NCBI GenBank assembly: GCA_013397795.1
Contig: VZTJ01003577.1
Span: forward strand, 1 to 64,000
Direction of reading: 5' to 3'
Source: Orthonyx spaldingii
Taxonomy: Eukaryota > Chordata > Aves > Passeriformes > Orthonychidae
DNA: 64,000 nucleotides
The translations under genes were made by a program, and so were the position numbers. The notes beneath the pieces are model-generated. The model ran no database searches. It had not been told where the DNA came from and worked only from the letters and a program-made list of their open reading frames with translations. Shown piece after piece: positions 49,980 through 62,500 of this stretch (the stretch's first letter is position 1; the number at the start of each line of letters is the position of its first letter).

Positions 49980-50219
49980 GGTGGGGTGGGAAGTGCAGCT
50001 GACATGCTCAAGGGCAGGACTGCCATTTAGAACTAAAGGAAATAATCGGCAGGAACCTTTGCAGCCATCGTGGTGCAGGGTTGGAGTACAAGACAAAGGC
50101 TGAGAGAGTAGGGTTTGATTTTAACTGGGCTGCCAACAGCAGCACAGATCAGAGGGAGCTGAGAAGACAGGGTAAGACTGCTGCAGTGCATGGTGGAAGA
50201 TCAAGGAATGGTCCTAAAT

Positions 50220-50440
50220 TGAACGGGAGGTGTTTCTAATGGTTAAGATAGCCAAGCACTGGAACAAGTTGCCTGTGTGGCTGCTAAATCTCTGTCCTTG
50301 GAGGTGCCAAGATAGAACTGGATAAAAGTCTGTGTAACATAATCAGTGTTGACCCTGCTGTGAGCATTGAACAATTTTGAGGCTGAGCTAAATGAACCTT
50401 TCAAGCTTTCTTCCAACTTGAATCATTCTGTGATTCAAAG
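50220..50440 (+). mobile_element. CR1 LINE 3' end, sense
   Basis: Blocks GCACTGGAACAAGTTGCC, TCTGTCCTTGGAGGTGCC and TTTCTTCCAACTTGAATC, then a terminal ATTCTGTGATTC, appear in the CR1 order. The unassigned sequence from about 49980 may be the same copy. Confidence 0.85.
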
Positions 50441-51159
50441 GAAAGGAAAGAATTCTCAGACTGAAGATCAAATAGAAGATATTATAAAGTATCTTTATTA
50501 TGTTAATTTTATAATTTTTGTAAGAAGTACTAATAGAGCTGTCTCACTAGCCAAAAGCACTAAAGATCAAATTTAGAAGAGCTGAATAACTATGATATGA
50601 AACCTATTGCTGCAGTTGTTCTCAGTATTAATGACTTGTAAATAGGCAATATTGTTCTTTTGGTTTGGTTTGTTGGTTGGGTTTTTTAGAAGCTCCAGTA
50701 TTCTATACAAGAAATAAAGAATGTAATAAGAAATCTGTTAGAAAATATGGTCAAGATGTCTAACTGTCTAGTCTTCCATTAGGGGGAAGTCTTACAAATC
50801 TATTAAATTGCTTTACAGCCTCTGAACTCATCATTGAGATGTGACTGCACAGTGTAGTCCACTTATAATTTCAAAACCTGCCAGAAGATAGCTCATGGCA
50901 ACTATTAAGGAAATAAAGCTGCTTTAGGGAAAAGGCAGGGGGCGTCCTGTGTTTTAGACATCAAAACCAAAGGGTAGGAATACATATTCAGTTTTTAGGA
51001 CAGAGGAGAAATAAGGGTGCAGTCCAAATAAGAGCGCTAGATCCATAGGATGTAGTATATTCACAAATTATTTCACAAAGGGGTTCTAAGTTAAACTGAC
51101 AAAAATTATTGAAATTGAATTATTCAGTTAGCTGAAACAAAAGATAACTATGAAGAGTT

Positions 51160-51400
51160 GGAGGAGAATGTCAGTTCTGAAGGACTGGGCAATAAAATAA
51201 CAAATGAAACTCAATGTCAATGTATGCAAAATAATGCACAAGAAGGAAAACAGCCCAAACTGTACATGCATGGCAATGGATTCTCAAATAAATAATATTA
51301 TTCAGGAAAGAGACCTTGGAGTTATTGTAAAAATGCCATGAAAATATCGACTCTGTTGTCAAAATAGCACAAAAATAACAGGGAACAAACCATTGTGTAA
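51160..51400 (+). mobile_element. CR1-like LINE fragment from the end of ORF2, sense, broken
   Basis: AATGAAACTCAATGTCAATG, GCAAAATAATGCACA and AGAGACCTTGGAGTTATTG match the 3' part of the CR1 reverse-transcriptase frame. It has many stops and is not functional. Confidence 0.65.
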
Positions 51401-51539
51401 ATTCCTTGCCTGAATCTTGGTGTTGTCCTACACATTCCAAATAAATGCAGTTGAATTACAAAGGGTATATATGGATGAGGAGCATTTAAAGTAGTGGACA
51501 GCCTGAATACAAGTAATGTAGTTTTGTAGCACTTCACTC

Positions 51540-52095
51540 TGTAAAGTAGGTTGTCGCTGTCTGCTTGACCGCCCCGTGGTCAGCAGGTGACAAGACCACG
51601 AGTGCCCCGGCAGCGGGACTGTCTGTGGCTCAGCAGCCTCGGTGGTAGCTCTGACAAGAGCTGTTTGCTTCAAAGCCCACACTGGGGCTGGCAGCAGAAG
51701 CTGGAAACAGTAGCGAGTGTGGCTGAGACAAAGGAGGAGAGAGGGGCTCAATTGTAGCAGCAGTCTTTTATTTTATTCCCTACCCCTGGGGGCAGGAGAA
51801 CGGTGTTACAAAACCAGGACTACAAAAGAGAGCGCAGAACCATGCTTGCAAGGGGTTTTGGAGGAGCAAGTAAAAGGGGAGGAGTAAAGGGATACACCAA
51901 TGGGGAAATGATAAGTGGTGACAGGTGCCCAATAATGTGGACGGGAAGGAGGGATAAGTCCAAACAAGCCAATGGGGATAACAGACCAACAGAACTCTCT
52001 GGAACAATATGAATATTAACATACTCTGAGGGAAAAAGGGGTGGAGATGTAACAAAGGATTGACAACACAAAGCACGAAAGATTCCCCAGCCATG
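51540..52095 (-). mobile_element. Possible LTR or retroelement fragment, antisense
   Basis: This is a locally GC-richer block with abrupt edges in AT-rich DNA. On the minus strand an AATAAAATAAAAG signal (51764-51776) is followed by about 230 bp of GC-rich U5-like sequence ending at 51540 in TTTACA. CCAAT motifs lie on its upstream side. No family was recognised and no target duplication was found. Confidence 0.4.
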
Positions 52096-52942
52096 CCTTT
52101 CTCTTCGTCCTAAGGCTCACTGTCCTGAGGGGGAAAATCAACCCACTTGATGTTATTTATTCTCATAGAGAAGGCGGACTGGGTCACCGCCACAGTAGGT
52201 GATTGAGGAGTTATGATTAAGGCATATGAAATAATGAGTCATGGAAAAAGGGACTAGGCAACAATTATTCACTGTTTCTTACTGTATAAGAGCTAAATGA
52301 CAGGTTCAAAACACATGACATTTCTTCCCTGCATAGCATATTTGATGACAAAATCCAGAATTTAAAATGTGATGGATGTCAAAAGAGTAGTCAATAGAGA
52401 AAATGAAGGTGGAAGAGGCTCTCTTCCAGAAGACAGTTCAGAATGGTAAGCTGACTTGGATTCTTTTGGCAATACACTCACCTGGCAGGTAAGTCTTGTT
52501 CCTAGAGGACCTTCAGGTTTGGCACTCTGGATATGTCCTCCCAAGTGAAGTTTACGTTTACTCTCAATATACTGTGTAAATTTATAATAATGCTAATGAA
52601 GAACAGATTGAGGTTTCTGACCTTTTAACCTATTTTGGGCATCTCTCTGAGATTGGAAGTCTCAGATAAGAGTCTACCCTAGTTGAGATGAAGAGGTCCA
52701 GGAACCATAATGGGCACCAAGTGATACTTTCTGATCTCAGCAAGGTAATGGCTTCGCGTAAATTAGGAATTCCCATTTTGGAGAGTGATAGAAAAACTAC
52801 AACGAACTCAAACAAACCCCAAACAAAACAAAAAACCAAACCAGAATTCACATGTATTTCAATATAGCTATAAAACTTGGAAATAGTGATTTTCATCTTG
52901 CATCATAGTCTTATTGCATTGTCTGACTTTGCTTTTTCATCT

Positions 52943-53085
52943 TGTAATGAATGTATTTTGTTTTGTTAATCAAATAAGGGGATTGTAATGAATGTACTTT
53001 GTTTATTAATCAAATAAGGGGACTGTAATGAATTTTGTTTATTAATCAAATAGGGGGATTGTAATAAATGAATTTTGTTAATCAA
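52943..53085 (+). repeat. Tandem array, about 40-bp unit, four decaying copies
   Basis: Each copy carries TGTAATGAAT (last copy TGTAATAAAT), then TTTTGTT(TATT)AATCAAATA and a run of G. Unit lengths vary. Confidence 0.75.
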
Positions 53086-53555
53086 AAACCGCTGAATATA
53101 TGCTGTAGCTTTGATTTGCTGAATATTTGCTGTAGCTTTGATATGTAACCTTGAGTTAAGCCTTAGGCATCCTGTTAAGATAAACAATGTATCAGCTCAC
53201 ACCCACTGGCGCCACATGAATCAAAGAGGCCCCGGGAAGAAGAGATAGTCACAGGCAGAACACAAAGGGAGGACATGTGAGGAAGATTTTGGGCCTTCAT
53301 CCCTGCGACCCCAGGAGGCAGAAAACGACCCCCTAGCAACAGGCCGCGCAGGCGCAGAATACTCCTCTAGAGACACGCATCCTGGAAGTCGAGAAGTATA
53401 AGAACTGTAGTGTTCGGGAGGGAAGTGCGCGCCGTTAGAGGAGCGGTGACTCCCCGGCCGCCCAGCGCTGTCTTTGCTTGCTGTTGCTTGCTAAATAAAC
53501 AAATTTATTTTATTTGACTTAATTGGGACCAATTATTTTATCCGCACATATAACA
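52943..53555 (+). mobile_element. Solo LTR with 5' tandem repeats
   Basis: It starts with several copies of a roughly 40-bp unit (GGGGATTGTAATGAATG and variants). A GC-rich U3 follows, with TATA-like AGTATAAGAACTG near 53395, a GC-rich leader, and AATAAA near 53493. It ends at TCCGCA (53546) or ATAACA (53555). Flanks CATCT (52938-52942) and CATAT (53547-53551) would fit the first end with one mismatch. No internal retroviral genes were seen. Confidence 0.7.
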
Positions 53556-56500
53556 GTCTGGTTCAGTTTGTCTTCCCCCCCGAAGACCTTTAAGTCATGC
53601 ATTTCCTAGTCTTCCTAACATTCTATGACACTCTTCTGTTCTTGTTCACATAGAAGAGAAAATATATGTTGAATATTCTGAAAGATACAGGGAGATTAAT
53701 TTTGTGATTGCTTTAGGATATTTTATTTGAGACTCATTGAGACATTAAAGATTAAGAAATTTTATGCACTGAAGATTCCACTGGAAAACTCTAAGAGCTG
53801 TCTTACCTTCAAATAATTCATACATCCAGAAACTAAAGGTGCTGTTGAAACTCACTGAAATATATACTGAATATGATAAAGTATATTGAAATTATAGAGT
53901 ATTTTCCTAATGAATCAATTCCCATTCCTCAGTCCCTGGTGTAACACTTTCCAGAGATGATCAGAATGCTCATGCATGATAATTTGTGTTTCTCTAACTC
54001 TTCCCTTTGCACACAGGCATCTTACCTAGTCTCCAGTTTAAACAGATAAGACTGATATATTTTTTCTTCAATATTTAGCTCTTTTGATGGAATTGCTTTC
54101 ATCATGACATGGAGTCTTTCAGTGAAGAGGACAGAATTCTATACAAAATCTCATTTCTTGTATAAGAGGAAAGTAATCTTGTGAAAGACACAAAGGAAGG
54201 GAAAGAATGCTGTTTTGGTTTTTGGCCAGAATGATGGTTCCTTTAAGGAAATGGGCTCACCATTCACAACAAATTTTTCAAGTTCCTCCATTTGAGTGCT
54301 TGTTTTGAGACAACTGAAGCTTGATATCAAATAATGTTGAACATGTGCAACATTTTGCATTCATGGCAGCGACAGGTGGAATGAGACTCTTTGCTCTGAA
54401 CATGTAAAAAGGCTTTTAAAAAACCCTTAGCTTTTGGAAAAGTCAGAACCTTAGACTTTCAAAATTGGCAAACAAAATTAGCTGACACTCTGAACATTTT
54501 GGCTTTTATCTTAAATATTCCATTCCCCTTGTGTAAAAGAGTGATAAAAATATCCTCCAACTTCAAAAGAGTGTTGGGAGGATCAGTTCATTAATGTTTT
54601 CAAAGCATTCAGATGCTGTAGTGAAATCACCGTACAAAATCCCACAAGGAAATAAATAATTCTGTATTCATTGTAGGCTTTGGGTTATGGTAAGTCAATA
54701 ACACATAAGATTATATACTGCATGAGAGGGGTATCATAAGAATATTTTTTCAGCAGTCTTTCCTCCTCTGAGTGCTGTCCACTTAAGGCACTCCATGTGT
54801 CAGGAGCAGTACACAAAGCAATGTTGAAGCTATGGGGAAAAGCATTTGTACTGTAGGAATGGACACTCAGAGACACATCCATATTGCACAGGCACCCTTA
54901 AAAATGTGATTTTGATTTGACAGTCAAACATTCTCTTAGTATAAAATTTACCTAGTGCTGTTAATATGTGTTCAAGTAACTGAAATATATTTGTTTAATC
55001 ATCCAGAGAGAATCCTGTTAATACGGTTTGAAAGCAGCCCTACACATTTTGAACCTAACACATCATATTTCAAGCACCTGTCAGAGAGCTTTACACAGCA
55101 CACAGTGATTGCAAGGAATGAAGATTTCTAGCAACAACATGGGAAATGCATTATAATTGCTGTCATGAACCTGAGGATCCCATTAAATCAGATAATCTCG
55201 GGATTTACAGCTTGGGCAACACCAAACTTCTTTGTTTCATGGAGTTAAAAAAAAAATAAGCCACTCAGAATTGTTCAAACTATTCAGAGCTGCAAGAGCT
55301 GTAAACATTTAAGCAGGAACTCCAGTTAACAGCTGTACTGATTCCAGTCCATCTGCTATAACGGAAGATGAAATCAGAAGGCTGATAGAAATCTAGAAGT
55401 GGATGGAACAAAGCTGCACAGTTTCTGTAATCTTATTCAACATCTCCTTTAAATGTGTACATTTAAATAATGAAGAATGGAAGAAAACAGTAAAATTAGT
55501 GGAAACTGGAAGGTGTTATTAATCCATGTGGTCAGCACATTCCTTAGCTGAAGGAGCAACGCTACAGAAGCTGATGCTATGGGAGCTCAGTCTGGCACAA
55601 AGTAGAGGCAGGAAGGGCAGGCGGGAGAACACAACCCTCTGGGGGAAACATGACATGTTCAAGCCAATGGTGACAACTGTGCAGCAAGTTGAGAGTTGTT
55701 AAGAAAGAATGTTTATTAGTGAAAAGTCAGATGACTAAATGTATGCTACAATAACTGACCCTATGAGGACATTCTGGACTATACATAGGTAAAGACAAGA
55801 CAATACAGACACTGACAATCAATCTCAAAAAAACAGCCAAACAAATAAAAAAAATAAATAAGCAAAAAAACCCGCAAAACACAAAATCATTTGGCAATTA
55901 TATAAAGATATCAAACAGTCATAGAACTTTAAGGTTACTTTCTTGTATTATTACATTTAGGCAATCTAGACAACTAGGTGCTCAAAACCTACTTGAGAAT
56001 TTATGAAATATATACTTACTGGGCAAATTCTGAGAGGTTCAAATTCTGCTGTGTGTTTGTGAACACTGTCAGCTGTCAGAAGGAAGAAGAAAGGGTCTTT
56101 GGTGGATGATGCTGTGTTGTGGCAGAACAAGTGGATTTTTCATCTGTAAGGCAGGCACTAAGGATTGTGAAGAATGGTATTTGCACCTGCCAATTTTCAG
56201 TAATAGAGATGTCAAAAAAAATAAGGGGGAAAGGGAAAGGACAAATTTGAAACCAAGAGTTTTTTGTTGCAATATTTATTCCTCAGTGATTCAAATTTTT
56301 TCTTGTGAAGACAAAATTTGTGTTCTTTTAAATTGTACTCTCAACAAGAATAATAGCTGTATCTCTGCCAAAAGATACCACTCAATCCAGAAATGAAAGG
56401 GTCAAATTGAGAGTCCAAGTGTCCTAATTTAATTTTCTCTTTGGGGCCTTAAATTTTTATTTAAGTTTTACTAAGTTGTGTTATAAAAAGATTAGCCCAA

Positions 56501-59500
56501 AAAAAGCTCTTAACTTCATCAGTTCCTAAGGGGAACCTGAAGCAGAAAAGGGAACATACTTACTGGTTGCTGTTCACTTTCAGGAAGATAATTAGATCAT
56601 GTAAGACACTACCCCTACAGATTCATGGACAATTAGTCTTTTTGCTCTCAGAGTCATCATTGCTATTTTCTGAAAGTGTTTTAGTGTTTGTTTTTCCACA
56701 CCATCTCAGTTACCCAGAAAATACTTCTTGATGGTCTTTACTTGAATTATGTAAAGTGTCACATTCATTAACAAATAAGCACCAAAATATGACACCAAAT
56801 AAATTAATTTTAAGCAGTTAAATTGGTAGTAAAGGTTAACAAAAGGAGAATTAATTTGTATTCTTTAAAACTGTGCACTAAATTAGTGGCTATCCATGGC
56901 TAGGCATTTCTGGAAGTGTTTAGATATAACTTTAAGAGTAGACTTGGAAAAATGACAATTTCCTTCTAAAATTTGTAGGGGAAAAAAGTAAATATATCAT
57001 TACTTGATTCAATTATATCCACAAGGTAATGAAGCAAGAGATTTAAAAAGGCTGACAGACTATCACAAGATTTTTTTTTCAACACACAATTTTGAAAAAG
57101 CCTGTGTGGTAAAACAAAGAATTAACACAAACTGTTGGATGAGGCTTCTGGGGAGAATGAAGGTGATAAAATGCACAACTGTTCTTACAGCCACACTGTG
57201 TACACTGCCACTAACAATGTTACTGCTGTTGACAGATATTACTCTGAGAAGGTATTAATGCTTTCAGGCATATGCTAAGCTATTAACCCATATTTCTTCC
57301 TTTTTATCCTTTAGAAATCCATAGGAAACTAACATATTATGGCAACAGAACCTACTTTTTTCTTTAATTAGACTTTAATTTTTTCTTCTTTGAAAATATA
57401 TCAAGTATTACAGAGAAAAAACATCTTAAATTCCTGCTCTTACTGAATGCAAGAGTATGCAAAGACATACTGTCAAGTCTTCATTTCAGTCTTTGGGAGG
57501 AAGCTTCTTCATGCAAGCAATGAGGAGTCCTCAGCTCCTCTGCTGCTCCTTAGTTTTCTCTGCAGGCGGGAGCTAACAGAGGTTAGTTCAGGCCACTGCA
57601 CAGTTTTTTGCTTGTGGCCGTTGCACTGTGTGTTTGCCATCACCATGAGCGATGCTGTACTCTGATCTCTACTACGTCTAGACAGATATTCATAATGAAA
57701 TAGATGTCTGGATAATGAAGCAGACTTTCACAGTCCTAATGGGATTGAAGCCTACAGAGGCTGGAAAAAGAGCAACTTGCATTGCACCCTCCTGGGCTGC
57801 TGGATTTCACAGGTAAGATGAGCATGGTCAGTCATAGTGGCTTTGCTTTTAACCTCACCTTCTCCCCATGTGCTCAGCCCCACTTGACCTGATTTGGGGT
57901 CTCAAGGCTCGACTCTGTGGAGCGTTGCACAAGCATGCTGACTGAAACAATCAAGAGAACTTTATATAATACTTAATCTCATTCAAAGTTCTCCAGAATA
58001 TAGGGATTTTTTCAGGATCAAATTTCAGTTTTTAAATATTGTGAAAGCCATGATCTGCTAATGAATGATGGAACATATGTTTACTTGCATATTTTTATGC
58101 TTCTTGACATGTGGAAATCCTTCCCAACTAAAATAAGAGTGACTGCAGCTCCCTAAGGCTACCTTTTTATGCTTTAAGAGTTCCTTGAAACAGTAGGTCA
58201 GACTGGAAGATGTTTGTATGAGTGCTGGCAGTGGCAAAAAGCAGGGGGAGAGTGCAGGCAATTGGTTTTTGTTCTTAACAAAATTGGACAGCAAAAGAGA
58301 GTCCATCCCTAATGTCAGGAACAAGCTACAAGGCGTTCTCATAATCAGAGTACAAAAAAACTGCTACGGAACAGAATTACAGCAAAACAACACAAGTCAT
58401 AGTCATTTCATCCTCATTGTCATTTATATGCAGACTGGTTCCTTGGTTCTTTCTGTACTATGATAACTTGAAAAATTTAGGAGTTGGGAAATTTTTGAAA
58501 TAATTATGGAAGTCTTCAGACATTTACCTAGTGGTCTTTTTAGGATGTAGCATTAGAGTTCATATTTTGGGGTTCATTTTCACTGGCTCTTCTTGAGACG
58601 AGCCCAAATGCCCACTGGACATAACCCTGCCTGCAATGAATGGGACCTCGAAGTCAAGAGACCTCCCAGTAACTCCCCAAAGTAAAACAATGTTTACAGG
58701 TCACTCATGTTCAAAGTTTCCCTGCTTGGTGTTGCCAAAGTAGCTACAGAGTCTCAGTGTAGAGAACTAGCAAATGTATTCCGCAGGCATACATTATGCA
58801 GTTTCCCTTGTAACTGATGACCTTTCATAACATACCTGTGTATTGGGCATTCATCAGCTGTAATGTGATACAGAACTCATGTAAGTGTATCTCTACAAAA
58901 CCCATTAAATAATATATGGACTATTGGAAAAAGTACAACAAAAGGAGATAGTATAGATTAATAGCCCCCCTTTCCATTTTTAAAATGAAAGTAAAATTCT
59001 AATTTGTCAATATTTCACATATTAATTTCTAAAATTCTTTTTAAATTAATTTGGCAAAAAGTACATTTTCCATATGTCAAAGGCTATAAACATATTTTAT
59101 AATATTCACAAACATAGATTTAAAAGATGTAAAATTACAGCAACAACAGAAAAGAATGCAAAAATTTCAGATCCTTTGTATTTAAATATTTTTCAGAAAT
59201 TACTTTTTGAGGTTTTTTTTATCAGCCCTTAATGTACATGTGTAAAAGAATATGCACTGTGCATTTCCCACAGCATTTACCATAATCATGCTTAAAGACA
59301 GGAACCTTTTTGAAATCTGCAGCTATACTAATAGCATTTCAGTCAATACAACTGTTTACATTGGATGAAATATTCCCTATGATTAATAGGGCATCCAGTG
59401 ACATGAATTTGCTGATAAGATATATCACTAAAAAAACATATGAAACAATATTTACATTTTGGACTACTTTTAGAGGCAAGAAAATGTTTCATCTTGGGCA

Positions 59501-62500
59501 GGTAGGCATGAATAACATGCATTCAGCTTTAGGAAAGAATGCTGCAGTAAAACTTAGGTATTTATACTAATAGTCTTTTAATTCTTTGCTGTGAATTGTT
59601 CTGCACTTTGGTATACCAAATTCTATATATATGGACCTTTATGGTCTGATTTTTTTCTGAAATTCTACACACATTATCACAGTATGCTTGTATAATGAAC
59701 TGAATTATATGGTTTTGGGCTTTAGCAGTGTGTAAATAGCTTGAAGATATCACATACTTGTAAAATTCCATACTGACATCATTGGCAGAATGTTACTTCA
59801 TTAACATTTATTGAAATGACTACATTTAGTTCATTTTGTGAAGAATAAAAGAACCTTGAAGGAAATCTGTCAGTTAAAACTTCTAATTCTTTAAAAATTC
59901 AGAACTGTGCTTTGCAATGCACAGCAGAAGAACAAGGATAAGATAATCAGGAAGCATAACCTGTGGAAAAAGGGCAAATGATAATTGCTGCATAGTGGAA
60001 CCCATGGCAAACTGAGATGGCTTAAGCTCAGCTCCATCTAGACTGATGTTCCCAGTGTCATAATGGGAAAACTGCTTGTCTCTATGTTAACAACGTTCCT
60101 ACATCTACAGTGGGGTGCACAGGGTTATCTTCTTGTAAATTAATCATTTGGTTAATTCACTTGTGAGCCAATGGCTCATCCTACACCACTGAAACTTCTA
60201 CGGCCTTTTTTGTCTCATTATTTTAACTACAGAAAATAGTATCCAGCCTCAACTGGGGCAGTTATTTTAATTGTGTGGAATAACTGCAGTGAGCAGAATT
60301 AAAGCAAACATGGAAAAATTTTCAGAAGTGCAACATACGTATGGTCCCCTCTTGGGTTTGTTCACCTGGTTTTCTTACAAAGTATTTTTATTGTCATTAA
60401 CAAAGCCATCATAAAACAGGTCTCTTATGTCTGTCATCATAAAAATAAGTGTTGCTTTCAAAATCTTCTTAAATATAAAAATTAATTTCTCATTAGTACT
60501 GCAATCTCTTTATTTGGCCATAATGAAAAAATGCTTGAAAAAAGAGCTAAATTGTTATTAAGTTTTGATGTAATTAAATCTTTTCAATGACAACTGCTTG
60601 ACTTCTGTCTTGTCTTCTTATCTCATACTGGGAGGTATTTCAGAGGATGCTCCAATTTTCTAATCTTCATTCTCTATAAAAACAGTTTTTCAGGAATTTT
60701 AACATCTTATTATACCAGATTTTTTTGTTTCCTCTTAGAAGAGAAAAGGGGGCTGATTTCTTGTCTTCTTGTCTGCTAGTCTGGGTATACTTGTAAGTGG
60801 CTGATACTGTTAAAATATGACGCTTCTGTGTAGTCTAATAGCATTCTTTGTCTTCTTTAATCAGAATATTTGATAATCATCAATAAATTCTTGATAATGT
60901 GTCAATATGAATGACACCTCCCTTTATCTGTACTGTCATAAATATTCATATAGATAAACACTAACTTTTAGCAGCATATTGGGTCAGTCCTAGTTATTTT
61001 TAACTTGAGTGTAGGTTTCCAGACTCAATTTAAGAATAAAAAGGGATGTATAATAGCTGGTTTTGCTGGAAAACGGACAGTTGATGCCGTTGATTTGACC
61101 CTTTGTTCTTGTCAAAGGGATACAGCACATGCACTCTTTCCTCAGTAATTTAACTTTGTGGAAATAAGTATACCACAGACTGCTGTAAACTGTGAACTAT
61201 TGTAGTTATGGAAATAGTTCTATTTTGGAACTTGCTAAGAAACTAGTTTTTAAGTTTCAAAGTTTTTAGTGATTGAGTGATTCAGTTTCTTTGGTCAGCA
61301 CCAGCTGTGATCTTGCCTGATAGGATTTCTCTTTGTCTCTTATTTTACTGTGACTTTGGGACAAATAACGTCATTTGGTTTTGCCATACCTTCCTTAGTG
61401 GCTCTCTGCCTTTGTGTTTGGCTCTTTTATTTGGAGGAAGAGGAGGAGAGCATTGACTGCCTGTTTCTGAGGCTGATATGTTCTAAGCCCTGAAGTATAT
61501 TCTGTTCCATAAACTTCTTACTAAAATGAAATAACAAGTTTTTGCTATTCTTGTGTGGAGACCTTATTAATGTAAGTAAAATTGTATATATGTGTGTTAT
61601 TCCTGGAGGTGAAACATTGCTTGGTTAAGCTAGCAAAAGTCCATGGAAGACCAGACCTTTAATGTAGCAACAATGCGTTTTCCTAATTTATTATAAGTAC
61701 CAGTGCCCATCTCTCAGAAGTAGGAAAAGCTCTGTAAAGAGATCTTCAAAAATGGCCAAATATATGTAGGGTTTTGTATTATCTTTTATAAGGCCTAGGT
61801 AGGAATACGGAATATGTTAAGGGAAAACAGATACTTGATAGACGGAAAGTGAAATGTGTATTTCAAAAGATGCGATGAAATCCTTGTAGGAGGATAAATC
61901 TTTCTAGGCAATGCTTTTATTGTGTCTTTTACCACAGTATTCACTTTACTAGTACTCAAATTTAATATATATATATTCCAGAATACCAAATGTATAAATT
62001 TGAATTTTAAACAATCTATTATCTATAAATAGTGCCAACTGTAGTGGACGGATACCTGAAGGATTGTACTGACCATCTTTGCAATTTGGTGCTCATCAGA
62101 ACTCAACTTACTCTGCCTAGCTGTTGTATGCTTATTTTTCTTTCCCCCTCTCCTTATTTAGGCAAATATTCTACACATGTATTAACTGCCCGTAATTCTT
62201 TTCAGAATAAAAGTAAAAATTATTGCATCTTTAAATTGACAATTAGGAGGCAAGAATGAGAAACATCTGAGCTGAGGAAAATCTGCTTTTTTTTTTAGGA
62301 TGCCTTTTTAGTGCTGCGGTTTGGCCATGTGATGTAAATGCAGTCTTCCTAACCTGTGTAAGACAGTTAAAACAGGCCAGTTTATCCTCAAATTTATCAT
62401 GCATCTTAGAGATGTGTAAAGCTCAAGTCTTTGTCTCAAGCAGTATATGTAGGAGCATAATACAGATGAACCTTAATTTCCAGTATCCCAATTAGTAATT

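Noticed and set aside
50383..50394. TGAGCTAAATGA, resembling the start of human miR-610, whose gene lies in a human KIF18A intron
   Set aside because: Only about 11 bases match, the site is outside KIF18A in a CR1 tail, and miR-610 is thought to be primate-restricted.
51428..52094. Minus-strand ORFs of 83-107 codons
   Set aside because: Low-complexity Leu/Pro/Ser/Phe-rich translations of a retroelement-like block; no retroviral protein motif is present.
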